A DNA stretch of 64,000 bases, from positions 23,095 to 87,094 of the forward strand of contig USRS01000002.1 in NCBI GenBank assembly GCA_900557165.1, given 5' to 3'. Position numbers and translations under genes: made by a program. The notes below the pieces were generated by a model that saw only the letters and a list, made by a program, of their open reading frames with translations, was not told where the DNA came from and did not search any database. This DNA comes from an uncultured Clostridium sp. (GTDB lineage: Bacteria > Bacillota > Clostridia > Peptostreptococcales > Peptostreptococcaceae). Each line of letters starts with the position of its first letter. The stretch's first letter is position 1. Below, piece by piece: positions 39,043-50,000 of the stretch.

Positions 39043-39795
39043 TTATTCTGTAAATAATTTACCATCAACTATTAGTGGCTTTCCATTAATATCAATAAAT
39101 TCTTTATTTGAATTTTCATCAAAATGATAATTAACTGATAAACCTCCTAAATTATTTTTTATTGTTAATTCAGATGTATTATCAAAATCAACCATTGATG
39201 TTGGCATTTCAGCATTTAATATTTTTTCTTTATCATTTAAATTTAATTCATCATTTGAAGTTTCAAAATCAATTACTGATTTTATAGCTATATCATAAAA
39301 CTCATTATCTTCTATTGAAGAAACATCTATTTTACCATTATTCGCACTTATTATACTCATATCTCCACTTGCTGTTTCGTCTGATAAAAAGACTATATAT
39401 GTCTTTCCTTTTTCCATCTTATTATATCCTTCTGGATGTATATATTCATTATTTGATGTTATTGCTGCCGGTTCTAAAAATGATATAAAATCTACTAATT
39501 TTTTATCATTTTTATAAAATTTTTGAACTGTAGCTTTTCTTACACCATAATAACTATTTATAAACGGATCATTCTCGTTATAATTTATTATACTATTTTC
39601 TTGACCTAGGTCATCTTCAATTTTTACAAGTGCTATAACTGAAGCATTTTCTTTAAGATTTAAATAATCATATTTCTCAAATGATGCTTTTGTTTGTATA
39701 TCCTTTAAATCATTACTTGATATCTTATTATTGTAACAAAATATTCCTACTGCTACTATTGTCAAAGCCGAAATCAAAATTATAGTCTTCTTCAT
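39043..39795 (-). CDS. Secreted or membrane-anchored protein of unknown function
   Basis: A 250-residue protein I do not recognise. It starts MKKTIILISALTIVAVGIFC, a short basic head and one hydrophobic segment (residues about 4-20) that could be an uncleaved anchor; the Cys at 20 has no convincing lipobox. The rest is hydrophilic and Asp/Glu/Asn-rich, with a block KMEKGKTYIVFLSDET. The start is supported by GAAAGGAGAA just upstream. It is the only minus-strand gene between 10.5 and 56 kb apart from the ferredoxins, and stands alone between the purine permease and purE with AT-rich flanks. No function is proposed. Confidence 0.8.
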   Translation of the reverse strand: MKKTIILISALTIVAVGIFCYNNKISSNDLKDIQTKASFEKYDYLNLKENASVIALVKIEDDLGQENSIINYNENDPFINSYYGVRKATVQKFYKNDKKLVDFISFLEPAAITSNNEYIHPEGYNKMEKGKTYIVFLSDETASGDMSIISANNGKIDVSSIEDNEFYDIAIKSVIDFETSNDELNLNDKEKILNAEMPTSMVDFDNTSELTIKNNLGGLSVNYHFDENSNKEFIDINGKPLIVDGKLFTE

Positions 39796-39995
39796 AATAT
39801 TCTCCTTTCTTAATATATTTCTTTTGGTTAATTATAGATTTTATATTTCATAGTAGCAATATTAAAATTTATTATTTATATAATTAAAATTAGTTATAGT
39901 TAAAAAATAAATCAAATAAAACACAAATTATACATAATAAAAAAATAAAAATATATTGAATAAAAGCAAATATTAATATAATATATTAATATAAA

Positions 39996-40035
39996 GTTCG
40001 TAAAAATATAAACAATAAAGAATATTGTTCGTAAA
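39996..40035 (+). repeat. Two direct GTTCGTAAA repeats upstream of purE
   Basis: GTTCGTAAA occurs at 39996-40004 and 40027-40035, spaced 31 bases (about three helical turns). The complement TACGAAC resembles the central CGAAC of PurR boxes. The repeats lie between TATAAT-rich sequence (39977-39982) and the purE ribosome-binding site, where a repressor of the pur operon would act. Confidence 0.55.
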
Positions 40036-40055
40036 TATAAAAGTGGGGGAAGATA

Positions 40056-40532
40056 ATGAAAATAGCAGTAATTATGGGGTCTAAATCAGATTACCCTAAG
40101 TTAGAAGAAGGAATAAACTTTTTAAGAAAGTATGACATAGAAGTTATTGTTCGTGTTTTATCAGCACATAGAACACCTAGAGAATTAGAACAATTTATCG
40201 CAGATGTAGAAAATGAAGTAGATGTAATAATAGCAGCTGCAGGAAAAGCAGCTCATTTACCAGGAGTAATAGCAGCTAATACATTAATTCCAGTAGTAGG
40301 ATTGCCTATAAAATCATCTACAATGGATGGACTAGATTCACTTTTATCAATGGTTCAAATGCCAAGTGGTATACCAGTAGCAACTGTAACTATAGATTCT
40401 GGTCTTAACGCAGTTTTAATGGCTATGCAGATTATGAGTGTAAAATATCCTAAATTAAAAGAGGATTTAAGAAATTATAGACAAGAAATGGCACAAAAAG
40501 TATTAAAAGATGATGAATGTTTAAGGGGGTAA
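40056..40532 (+). CDS. purE: 5-(carboxyamino)imidazole ribonucleotide mutase PurE
   Basis: A 158-residue class I-like PurE with MGSKSDYPKLEEG, SAHRTPRELEQF and AGKAAHLPGVIAA. Class I enzymes rearrange N5-CAIR made by PurK. No purK lies in this operon, so either it is elsewhere or AIR carboxylation relies on bicarbonate. It is first of eight purine genes running about 10.8 kb on one strand. GTGGGGGAA precedes the ATG. Confidence 0.96.
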   Translation: MKIAVIMGSKSDYPKLEEGINFLRKYDIEVIVRVLSAHRTPRELEQFIADVENEVDVIIAAAGKAAHLPGVIAANTLIPVVGLPIKSSTMDGLDSLLSMVQMPSGIPVATVTIDSGLNAVLMAMQIMSVKYPKLKEDLRNYRQEMAQKVLKDDECLRG

Positions 40533-40537
40533 TTGAC

Positions 40538-41233
40538 ATGTTATTATATGAAGGCAAAGCAAAACAAATATACACTACGGACAATGATAATGAATTTGTA
40601 GTTTACTATAAAGATGATGCAACAGCATTTAACGGAGAAAAAAAAGCTGAAATAGCATCTAAGGGAATATTAAATAATAAAATATCAACTATAATGTTTG
40701 AAGAATTAGCAAGAGAAGGAATAGAATCACACTTCATAAAAAGCATATCTGATAGAGAAATGTTAGTCAAAAAAGTAAAAATTTTACCACTAGAAGTAAT
40801 AGTAAGAAATATCACAGCAGGTTCATTCTGTAAAAGATATGGCGTAGAAGAAGGTATCGTATTAGATCAACCAATATTTGAAATGTCATATAAAAATGAT
40901 GAATTTGGAGATCCATTATTAAATGACGATCATGCAGTTGCATTAAAATTAGCAACAAGAGAAGAAATAGAATTTTTAAGAAATCAAACTTTAAAAATAA
41001 ATGAAATTATGAAAAGATTTTTCTTAAAAATGGACTTAAAATTAGTAGATTTTAAACTTGAATTTGGTAAAGATTCAGATGGAAAAATTATATTAGCAGA
41101 TGAAATATCACCTGATACTTGTAGACTTTGGGATGTTAATACTAATGAAAAATTAGACAAAGACAGATTTAGAAGAGATCTTGGGGATTTAGTTGAAGGA
41201 TACGAAGAAGTTTTAGCAAGGTTAAATAAATAA
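40538..41233 (+). CDS. purC: SAICAR synthase PurC
   Basis: A 231-residue enzyme joining CAIR and aspartate. Motifs: LLYEGKAKQIYTT at the start, VEVIVRNI-like LEVIVRNITAGSFCKR, and LADEISPDTCRLWD. An ATG at 40517 overlaps purE, but AAGGGGG at 40523-40529 supports the ATG at 40538, which also matches the usual N-terminus. Confidence 0.97.
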   Translation: MLLYEGKAKQIYTTDNDNEFVVYYKDDATAFNGEKKAEIASKGILNNKISTIMFEELAREGIESHFIKSISDREMLVKKVKILPLEVIVRNITAGSFCKRYGVEEGIVLDQPIFEMSYKNDEFGDPLLNDDHAVALKLATREEIEFLRNQTLKINEIMKRFFLKMDLKLVDFKLEFGKDSDGKIILADEISPDTCRLWDVNTNEKLDKDRFRRDLGDLVEGYEEVLARLNK

Positions 41234-41250
41234 TATTAGGAGGATTTCAT

Positions 41251-42621
41251 ATGTGTGGAGTAGTAGGGATTTACTCTAAAGACAAAGATATATCAAAACA
41301 ATTGTACTATTCATTATATTCAATTCAACATAGGGGTCAAGAAAGTTGTGGATTAGCTGTTTCTAATGGAGAAGAAATAAATTATTACAAAGATATGGGT
41401 CTTGTTGGAGATGTTTTTACACCTAAAAAATTAGAAAAATTAAAAGGTAATATGGGGATTGCTCATGTTAGATACTCTACAGCAGGAGGAAGTAATTTTG
41501 CTAACTGTCAGCCATTATTAGGAAGTGTAAGAAAGAGAAGACTTGCTTTAGCTCATAATGGAAATCTTGTAAATGCTCAAACATTGAAAGATATGCTTGA
41601 AGAAGATGGCTATATGTTTACAAGTAATACAGATACAGAAGTTATACTTTATATACTTGCTAGATATTATAAAGGAAATATTGTAGAAAGCTTAAAGCTT
41701 ACAATGGATTATATTAAGGGAGCATATTCTCTTGTAATTTTAAGCGATGATGAGTTAGTCGGAGTTAGAGACCCTTTAGGATTTAGACCTTTGATAATAG
41801 GTAAAAAAGATGATGAATATATATTAGCATCAGAAAATAGCGCTATAGATATATTAGGCGGAGAAGTAATTAGAGATGTGGAGCCAGGGGAAATTGTAGT
41901 AATAAAGGACGGAGAATTAAAATCATACAACTTTAATGAAAATTACAAATCTATGAAAAAAAGTTGTATATTTGAACATATATACTTTGCAAGAAATGAT
42001 GCGACTATAGATAATGTAAATGCTTATGAGTTTAGGGTGAAATCAGGAGAAATATTAGCTAAAGAAGATAATATAAATGCTGATATGGTAGTTCCTGTTC
42101 CAGACTCTGGATGGCCAGGAGCGATAGGTTATGCCAATGCTAGTAAAATACCTGTATCTGAAGCTTTAGTTAAAAATAGATATGTTGGTAGAACTTTTAT
42201 AAAACCAACACAAGAGGAAAGAGAAATAGGGGTAAAAATAAAACTTAATCCACTTTCAAGAATTATAAAAGGTAAATCTATAGTATTAGTTGATGATTCA
42301 ATAGTTAGAGGAACAACTTCTAAATTATTAGTAAAATCACTTAAAGAAGCTGGAGCAAAAGAAATACATTTAAGAATTACTTCGCCACCAGTTAAATATT
42401 CTTGTTATTACGGAATAGATACGCCTAACAGATCAAAACTAATAGCATCTAATATGAATATAGATGAAATGAGAGATTTTATAGGATGCGACTCTTTAAA
42501 ATTCTTAGATATAGAAGGAATGTTAAGTGCAATTGATGAACCATTTAATTTCTGTAAGGCTTGCTTTGACGGTGATTATCCAGTTAAGAAAATAGACAAG
42601 GAGGACATTGCTTCATGCTAA
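41251..42621 (+). CDS. purF: Amidophosphoribosyltransferase PurF
   Basis: A 456-residue enzyme that makes phosphoribosylamine from PRPP and glutamine, the first committed purine step. The N-terminal nucleophile Cys2 follows Met directly (MCGVVGIYSKD), so no long propeptide is present. The glutaminase segment has SIQHRGQESCG. The PRTase loop is IVLVDDSIVRGTTSK. Cysteines late in the protein (SCYYG, CKACF) suggest the Fe-S cluster of the Bacillus type. It overlaps purM by 7 bases. Confidence 0.97.
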   Translation: MCGVVGIYSKDKDISKQLYYSLYSIQHRGQESCGLAVSNGEEINYYKDMGLVGDVFTPKKLEKLKGNMGIAHVRYSTAGGSNFANCQPLLGSVRKRRLALAHNGNLVNAQTLKDMLEEDGYMFTSNTDTEVILYILARYYKGNIVESLKLTMDYIKGAYSLVILSDDELVGVRDPLGFRPLIIGKKDDEYILASENSAIDILGGEVIRDVEPGEIVVIKDGELKSYNFNENYKSMKKSCIFEHIYFARNDATIDNVNAYEFRVKSGEILAKEDNINADMVVPVPDSGWPGAIGYANASKIPVSEALVKNRYVGRTFIKPTQEEREIGVKIKLNPLSRIIKGKSIVLVDDSIVRGTTSKLLVKSLKEAGAKEIHLRITSPPVKYSCYYGIDTPNRSKLIASNMNIDEMRDFIGCDSLKFLDIEGMLSAIDEPFNFCKACFDGDYPVKKIDKEDIASC

Positions 42622-43691
42622 CTTATGAACAATCAGGAGTAAATATAGACGAAGGAAATAGAGCAGTAAGTTTAATAAAAAATAAAATAAAAGAAACTTA
42701 TGATAAAAATGTAATAGGCGACTTAGGAAATTTTAGTGGATTATATAGTTTAAAAGATTTTTTAACTATGAAAGAACCAGTACTACTTGCTGCAACTGAT
42801 GGAGTAGGAACAAAACTTAAATTAGCTCAAATGATGAATAAACATAATACGGTAGGTATAGATTTAGTTGCCATGAGTGTTAATGACTTAATATGTCAAG
42901 GTGCAAAACCTCTATTATTCTTAGATTATATAGCTATAGGTAAATTAGTTCCTGAACATATAGATGAAATAGTTAAGGGTGTTGCAGATGGATGTAAAAT
43001 ATCTGGATGTGCATTAATTGGTGGTGAAACTGCTGAAATGCCAGGAATGTATTCAAAAGATGAATATGATTTGGCTGGTTTTGCTGTTGGTATAGCTGAT
43101 AAAGAAAAAATCGTATCAGGAAAAGATGTTAAAAAAGGTGATGTATTAATAGGAATATCTTCAAGTGGTGTACACAGTAATGGATTTTCATTTGTAAGAA
43201 AGATATTTTTAGAAACTTTAAAATGGGATTTAAATGATTACAAAAAAGAGTTAGGGATGACATTAGGAGAAGTACTTTTAACTCCAACAAAGATATACGT
43301 TAAATTAGTATTAGATTTATTAGAAAATAAAAATATAAAAGCTATAGCTCATATTACTGGAGGTGGAGTAATAGAAAATATAACTAGAGTTATACCAGAA
43401 GGTCTTGGACTAAATATAAAAACTGGTTCATGGGAAAAGCCTCCAATTTTTGAAATGATAGAAAATCTTGAGATGGTTGATAAAAGAGAACTTCATAAGT
43501 CATTTAATATGGGTATTGGTTTAGTTTTAGTAGTAAATAAAGAAGAGGCTAGTGATATAGTTGATTATATAAATAATAATAATTTACAAAATGATATTGA
43601 AATAGATAAAAAATATGAAGAATTAATGAAAGATAAAGCTTATATCATAGGTGAAGTTGTGGATAATCACGAAGGTGTTGAATTATGGTAA
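42615..43691 (+). CDS. purM: AIR synthase PurM
   Basis: A 358-residue ATP-dependent cyclase producing aminoimidazole ribonucleotide. Motifs: LLAATDGVGTKLKLAQ, MSVNDLICQGAKPLLFLDY and GCALIGGETAEMPGMY. It overlaps purF and purN by 7 bases each, which suggests coupled translation. Confidence 0.97.
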   Translation: MLTYEQSGVNIDEGNRAVSLIKNKIKETYDKNVIGDLGNFSGLYSLKDFLTMKEPVLLAATDGVGTKLKLAQMMNKHNTVGIDLVAMSVNDLICQGAKPLLFLDYIAIGKLVPEHIDEIVKGVADGCKISGCALIGGETAEMPGMYSKDEYDLAGFAVGIADKEKIVSGKDVKKGDVLIGISSSGVHSNGFSFVRKIFLETLKWDLNDYKKELGMTLGEVLLTPTKIYVKLVLDLLENKNIKAIAHITGGGVIENITRVIPEGLGLNIKTGSWEKPPIFEMIENLEMVDKRELHKSFNMGIGLVLVVNKEEASDIVDYINNNNLQNDIEIDKKYEELMKDKAYIIGEVVDNHEGVELW

Positions 43692-44278
43692 AGATAGGTG
43701 TATTAATATCTGGAGGAGGAACTAATTTACAAGCAGTTATAGATGGATGTGAAAATAAGTCTATAAATGGTGAAGTAAGAGTAGTTATTTCAAATAAAGA
43801 AAATGCTTATGGGTTAGAAAGAGCAAGAAATCATAATATAAAAGCTATCTGTGAAAAAGATGAAGATAAAATAATAGAAGTTTTAAAAGAAAATGAAATT
43901 GAATTAGTAATTTTGGCTGGCTATTTAAAAATAGTCAGTCCTAAGCTAGTCAATGAATATAGAAATAAAATAATCAATATACATCCATCATTAATTCCTG
44001 CATTTTGTGGTAAAGGATATTATGGTGAAAAAGTTCACCAAGGAGTAATTGATTATGGAGCTAAAGTAACTGGGGCTACTGTTCACTTTGTAGATGAAGG
44101 AGCAGATACCGGTCCAATAATAATGCAAAAAACTGTAGAAGTAAAACAAGATGATGACATAAAAAAATTAGCAAAAAGAGTGCTTGAAGTAGAGCATGAA
44201 ATACTTACAAAAAGTATAAGTATGTTTTGTGAAAATAAGCTAACTGTCAATGGTAGGAGGGTTTATATAAATGATTAA
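43685..44278 (+). CDS. purN: GAR formyltransferase PurN
   Basis: A 197-residue folate-dependent formyltransferase. It starts IGVLISGGGTNLQAVIDG; the catalytic region has INIHPSLIPAFCGKGYYG and the aspartate in VHFVDEGADTGPII. It overlaps purM and purH. Confidence 0.97.
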   Translation: MVKIGVLISGGGTNLQAVIDGCENKSINGEVRVVISNKENAYGLERARNHNIKAICEKDEDKIIEVLKENEIELVILAGYLKIVSPKLVNEYRNKIINIHPSLIPAFCGKGYYGEKVHQGVIDYGAKVTGATVHFVDEGADTGPIIMQKTVEVKQDDDIKKLAKRVLEVEHEILTKSISMFCENKLTVNGRRVYIND

Positions 44279-45803
44279 GAGAGCGTTAGTAAGTGTAACT
44301 GATAAAACTGGAGTTGTAGAATTTTGTACTGAATTAAATAAGTTAGGATATGAAGTAATATCTACTGGTAATACTTTTAAAATGTTAAAAGAACAAGGTG
44401 TAAAAGCTATACAGATAGATGAAGTAACTAAATTCCCAGAAATATTAGATGGAAGAGTTAAAACTTTAAATCCATATATACATGGTGGAATTTTATATAA
44501 AAGAGATGATGAAAATCATGTATCGACTATAAAAGAACATAATATTAATCCTATAGATTTAGTTGTTGTAAACTTATATGATTTTGAAGGAACTTTAAAA
44601 GCAGGAAAATCTCATGAAGATATGATAGAAAATATCGATATAGGTGGACCATCAATGATACGTTCTGCTGCTAAAAATTACAAAGATGTAACTGTAGTAG
44701 TAGATGTAAATGACTACTCTATGATAATTGAAAAATTAAAAAATAATTCTCTAACTTTAGAAGATAGAAAAAAATTAGCATATAAAGCTTTCTCTATTAC
44801 AGGGAGATATGATGCTCTTATATCTAGTTATTTTGCTGGTGAAGTTAAAGATGAATATCCAGAAATATTAAACTTAACTTTCCAAAAAGAACAAACATTA
44901 AGATATGGTGAAAATCCACATCAAGCTGGAATGTTATATAGCCAACCTAATGCTAAAAACCCAATATTAAATTACGAACAATTGAACGGAAAAGAATTAT
45001 CTTTTAACAATATAAATGACTTATATGGTTGTTTAGAAGTGATGAGAGAATTTAAAGATAGTAAAGAAGTAGTTACAGTAGCAGTTAAACATACTAATCC
45101 ATGTGGTGTAGGTATAGGAAAAGATGCTCTTGAATCTTATACAAAATGTTATGAAGCTGATAAAGTTTCAATATTTGGAGGAATTGTAGGTATAACATCA
45201 ATAGTAGATGCTCCAACAGCTAAAAAAATGAGTGAAATATTTTTAGAAATAGTAGTAGCTTATGATTATACTGAAGAAGCTTTAGAAATCTTAAGAAATA
45301 AAAAGAATTTAAGAGTTCTTAAATTAGCTAAGATTGAATCTAGTTTACAACCATATGATATGAAATATTTAGATGGGAAATTATTAATTCAAGATAGAAA
45401 TAATAAATTAACTAATAAATGTGAAGTTGTAACTAAATTAAATCCAACAGAAAAACAATTAAAAGATATGGAATTTGGTATGAAAGTTGTTAAAAATATG
45501 AAATCAAATGCTATAGCTATAGTTAAAGATGGAGAAACATTAGCTCTTGGATGTGGCCAAACATCAAGAATATGGGCATTAAAAAATGCTATAGAAAATA
45601 ATAAAGATAAAAACTTTGAAGGAGCTATACTTGCTTCAGATGCATTCTTCCCATTTGATGATTGTGTAACTCTTGCTCATGAGGTAGGAATAAAAGCAAT
45701 AGTTCAACCAGGTGGTTCTATGAGAGATCAAGACTCAATAGATGCTTGTGACAAAAATTCAATGACAATGGTGTTTACAGGAGTGAGACACTTTAAACAC
45801 TAG
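44271..45803 (+). CDS. purH: Bifunctional AICAR formyltransferase/IMP cyclohydrolase PurH
   Basis: A 510-residue enzyme performing the last two steps to IMP. The N-terminal cyclohydrolase part has ALVSVTDKTGVVEF and FPEILDGRVKTLNP. The C-terminal formyltransferase has LRYGENPHQAG, VKHTNPCGVGIG and ILASDAFFPFDDCV. GGTAGGAGGG lies before the ATG inside the end of purN. Confidence 0.98.
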   Translation: MIKRALVSVTDKTGVVEFCTELNKLGYEVISTGNTFKMLKEQGVKAIQIDEVTKFPEILDGRVKTLNPYIHGGILYKRDDENHVSTIKEHNINPIDLVVVNLYDFEGTLKAGKSHEDMIENIDIGGPSMIRSAAKNYKDVTVVVDVNDYSMIIEKLKNNSLTLEDRKKLAYKAFSITGRYDALISSYFAGEVKDEYPEILNLTFQKEQTLRYGENPHQAGMLYSQPNAKNPILNYEQLNGKELSFNNINDLYGCLEVMREFKDSKEVVTVAVKHTNPCGVGIGKDALESYTKCYEADKVSIFGGIVGITSIVDAPTAKKMSEIFLEIVVAYDYTEEALEILRNKKNLRVLKLAKIESSLQPYDMKYLDGKLLIQDRNNKLTNKCEVVTKLNPTEKQLKDMEFGMKVVKNMKSNAIAIVKDGETLALGCGQTSRIWALKNAIENNKDKNFEGAILASDAFFPFDDCVTLAHEVGIKAIVQPGGSMRDQDSIDACDKNSMTMVFTGVRHFKH

Positions 45804-45814
45804 GGGGTATAAAG

Positions 45815-47065
45815 ATGAAAATATTAGTTGTTGGTGGCGGAGGAAGAGAACACGCTATTTGTTGGAAATTAAGTAAAGAAGCAAATGTTGATAAAATATA
45901 TTGTGCACCAGGTAATGCGGGAATATCAAATGTTGCACAATGTATAGATATTCAAGATAGCGATATAGAAAACTTATTAAAGTTTGCTAAAGAAAATAAA
46001 ATAGATCTAACAATAGTAGGACCAGAAATACCTCTAGTGGCAGGTATAGTTGATAAATTTGAAAAAGAAGGACTTAAAATTTTCGGTCCAAATAAAAAGT
46101 GTGCTCAACTAGAAGGAAGTAAATCTTTCTCAAAAGATTTTATGATAAGACATAACCTTCCTACTGCTAAATATAAAGAATATACTGATTTAGATGAAGC
46201 CATATCAGAAATAGATAGCTTTGGATATCCAGTAGTAATAAAAGCTGATGGACTAGCTGCTGGAAAAGGTGTTGTTATACCAGAAAATAGAGAAGATGCA
46301 ATAACTACATTAAAGGAAATGATGTCAGATAAAAAGTTTGGTAATGCTGGAGATAAAATTGTTGTAGAAGAATTTTTAACTGGTATAGAAACTTCAATTC
46401 TTGCTTTTGTTGATAATGACACTATAGTTCCTATGGTTAGTTCAAAAGACCATAAAAAAGTATTTGAAGGTGAAACTGGATTAAATACTGGAGGAATGGG
46501 AACATTCTCTCCTAGTGAAATATATACTGAAAAATTAGCCAAAGAAGTTCAAGAAAAAATTTTAGATAAAACTTTAGAAGGATTTAAGAAAGATAATTTA
46601 AATTACAAAGGAATTTTATTTGTTGGACTTATGATAACAGAAGATGGACCTAAAATTTTAGAGTACAATGTAAGATTTGGTGATCCAGAAACACAATCAG
46701 TATTATTTAGATTAGATACGGACTTAAACAAGATAATAAGTGAAATCTTAAATAATAACTTAAAAAATATAGAAATAAATTATTCAAAAGAAGAAGCTAT
46801 TTGTGTAATGCTTACTTCTGGTGGATATCCTGAAAATTATGAAAAGGGAAAAGTAATAAGTGGACTTGAAAATTTAGATTCAGATATAGTTGTATTCCAT
46901 AGTGGAACTAAGTTTGATAATGAAAACATAGTTACTAACGGTGGAAGAGTAATTGGAATAACTGCAAAAGGTAAAACAGTTAAGGAAGCAGGCGAAAAAG
47001 TTTATGAAAATATTAAAAAAATAAACTTTGAAAAAATGCATTATAGAAAAGATATATGGAAATAA
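45815..47065 (+). CDS. purD: GAR synthetase PurD
   Basis: A 416-residue ATP-grasp ligase joining phosphoribosylamine and glycine. Motifs: ILVVGGGGREHAICWKL, IVGPEIPLVAGIVD, VIKADGLAAGKGV and EYNVRFGDPETQ. It starts 11 bases after purH. Confidence 0.98.
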   Translation: MKILVVGGGGREHAICWKLSKEANVDKIYCAPGNAGISNVAQCIDIQDSDIENLLKFAKENKIDLTIVGPEIPLVAGIVDKFEKEGLKIFGPNKKCAQLEGSKSFSKDFMIRHNLPTAKYKEYTDLDEAISEIDSFGYPVVIKADGLAAGKGVVIPENREDAITTLKEMMSDKKFGNAGDKIVVEEFLTGIETSILAFVDNDTIVPMVSSKDHKKVFEGETGLNTGGMGTFSPSEIYTEKLAKEVQEKILDKTLEGFKKDNLNYKGILFVGLMITEDGPKILEYNVRFGDPETQSVLFRLDTDLNKIISEILNNNLKNIEINYSKEEAICVMLTSGGYPENYEKGKVISGLENLDSDIVVFHSGTKFDNENIVTNGGRVIGITAKGKTVKEAGEKVYENIKKINFEKMHYRKDIWK

Positions 47066-47089
47066 ATTTTCAAATTTGGAGGGAAAGTA

Positions 47090-50000
47090 ATGAATACTAC
47101 ACAGCTACAATCAACTACAAATGATACTTTAGTTATAGAATCAACAGTAAGAAGAGTTTTAGTTGAAAAAAGAGCAGGTTTTGATTTAGAAGCTCAAAGT
47201 TTAAAGAAAGATTTAATAGAGAGTTTACACATAGATACTATAGAAAATATAAGAGTTTTAAATAGATATGATGTGGAAGATTTAAGTGAAGAAGTATTTG
47301 AAAATGCTGCTAAAACAATATTTTCAGAAACTAACTTAGATGTAGTTTACTATAATGAATTAGAAGATATAAATGAAAATGATAGAGTATTTGCCATAGA
47401 ATATTTACCAGGTCAATATGACCAAAGGGGAGATTGGGCAGCTCAATGTATACAAATAGTTAATGAAGGTAAAAGACCAAATATATCTACAGCAAAAGTA
47501 TACGTATTATCAGGAAATATAAGTGATATTGATTTTGATAGAATAAAATCTTACTGTATAAACCCAGTTGATAGTAGAGAAGCTAGTTTAGAAATACCTA
47601 AAACTTTAGAAATGGAAATTGAAGTACCTACATCAGTTGCTATATTAGATGGATTTATTGATTTTTCTGCTGAAGAATTAGAAACTTTCTTAAAAAAACA
47701 AGGATTAGCTATGACTTTAGCTGATTTAGAACATGTTCAAAACTATTTCAAAAACGAAGAGAGAAGAAATCCTACTATAACAGAAATAAAAGTACTAGAT
47801 ACTTATTGGTCAGATCACTGTAGACACACTACATTTATGACTAAGATAGAAGATGTAAAAATAGACAATGGTAAATACAATGAAATAATAAAAGAAGCTT
47901 ATGAAATGTATTTAGAATCAAGAAAAACTGTTTATGTGGGTAGGGATAAAGATGTTTGCTTAATGGATATAGCAACTATAGCAATGAAAGAACTTAAAAA
48001 AGATGGTAAGCTAGATGATTTAGATGAAAGTGAAGAAATAAATGCTTGTTCAATAAATGTTGATGTAAATGTAAACGGAAAAATAGAAAAATATTTAGTG
48101 ATGTTTAAAAATGAAACGCACAATCATCCAACTGAAATAGAGCCTTTTGGTGGAGCTGCTACTTGTTTAGGTGGAGCTATAAGAGATCCACTTTCAGGAA
48201 GAAGTTATGTATATCAAGCTATGCGTGTTACTGGTAGTGCAGACCCAAGAACTTCATTAGAAGACACATTACCAGGAAAGTTAATGCAAAGAAAAATAAC
48301 TACAGAAGCTGCCAATGGTTACTCTTCTTATGGTAACCAGATAGGTTTAACTACTGGTCAAGTTGCAGAAGTATATGATGAAGATTTTGTTGCAAAAAGA
48401 ATGGAAGTTGGGGCAGTAATAGCAGCCGCACCAAAGGAAAATGTAATAAGAAAAAGACCAGTAGCTGGAGATATAATCATTCTTCTTGGTGGTAAAACAG
48501 GAAGAGATGGTTGTGGAGGAGCTACAGGTTCATCTAAAGAGCATAGTGAAGAATCAATAAAAACTTGTTCAGCAGAAGTTCAAAAAGGTGATGCACCTAA
48601 TGAAAGAAAAATCCAAAGATTCTTTAGAAATAAAGAAGTAGCACAAATGATAAAAAGATGTAATGACTTTGGTGCTGGTGGAGTAAGTGTTGCTATAGGT
48701 GAAATAGCTGATAGTTTAGACATAAATTTAGATTTAGTTCCTAAAAAATATGATGGATTAGATGGAACAGAACTTGCCATATCAGAATCTCAAGAAAGAA
48801 TGGCAGTTGCAATAGATAAAGAAAATAAAGAGAGATTTATATCATTAGCTAGAGAAGAAAACTTAGAAGCAACTCATGTTGCAACAGTAACTGATAGTGG
48901 ATATTTAAAAATGACTTGGAATAATCAAACAATAGTTAACTTAAAAAGAGCATTTTTAGATACGAATGGTGTGAAACAAACAACTAATATACATGTAAAT
49001 AAAGTTGATGAAGATAAAACATATTTTGAAAATGGAAATGTCAACTGTGAAGCAAATACTATAAAAGGAAAATTTGAAAAAGCATTATCTGATTTAAATA
49101 TTTGTTCACAAAAAGGTTTAGTTGAAAAGTTTGATAATACAATAGGTGCAAATACTGTATTAATGCCTTTTGGTGGAAAATATCAAGCAACTCCAACTCA
49201 AGGTATGGTTGCCAAAATACCGGTACTTGGTGGAGAAACAAATACTTCAACTATAATGACATATGGATATAATCCTAAAATAGGAAAATGGAGTCCATTC
49301 CATGGTGCTTTATATGCAGTAGTTGAGTCTGTTTGTAAATTGGTTGCTATAGGTGGAGATTATAAAACAACGAGACTTACTTTCCAAGAGTATTTCGAGA
49401 AACTAGGAAAAGATGCAACTAAATGGGGTAAACCATTTGCAGCTTTACTTGGAGCATATTACGTACAAAATAAATTACAAATACCTGCAATAGGTGGAAA
49501 AGATAGTATGTCAGGTACTTTTAAAGATATAAATGTACCTCCAACCTTAGTTTCTTTTGCAGTAAACACTATAGATGCTGATTTAGTAGTATCTCCAGAG
49601 TTTAAAAAAGCAAATTCAACAGTGGTAGTACTAAAAACACCTAAATTAGATAGTAAAATAGTAGATTTTGATGCATTAAAGAAAAATCTGAATAAGGTGA
49701 CATCGCTTATAAAAGATAAAAAAGTTTTAGCATCTTATGCCTTAGGTTACGGTGGATTAGGTGAAGCTATAAGTAAAATGGCATTTGGTAATAAAATAGG
49801 ATTCAAATTTGATGAAAATGTTGATATTGATAAATTGTTTATATCTGCATATGGAAATATAGTGCTTGAAATGAATGAAGAAGATTTATCATTATTAGAT
49901 GGATATGATTATAAAGTTGCTGGTAAAACTATTGAAGGTCCTAGTATTCTAATTAAAAATGAAAGAATATCTTTAAAAGAGCTATATGCTAAGTTTGAGG

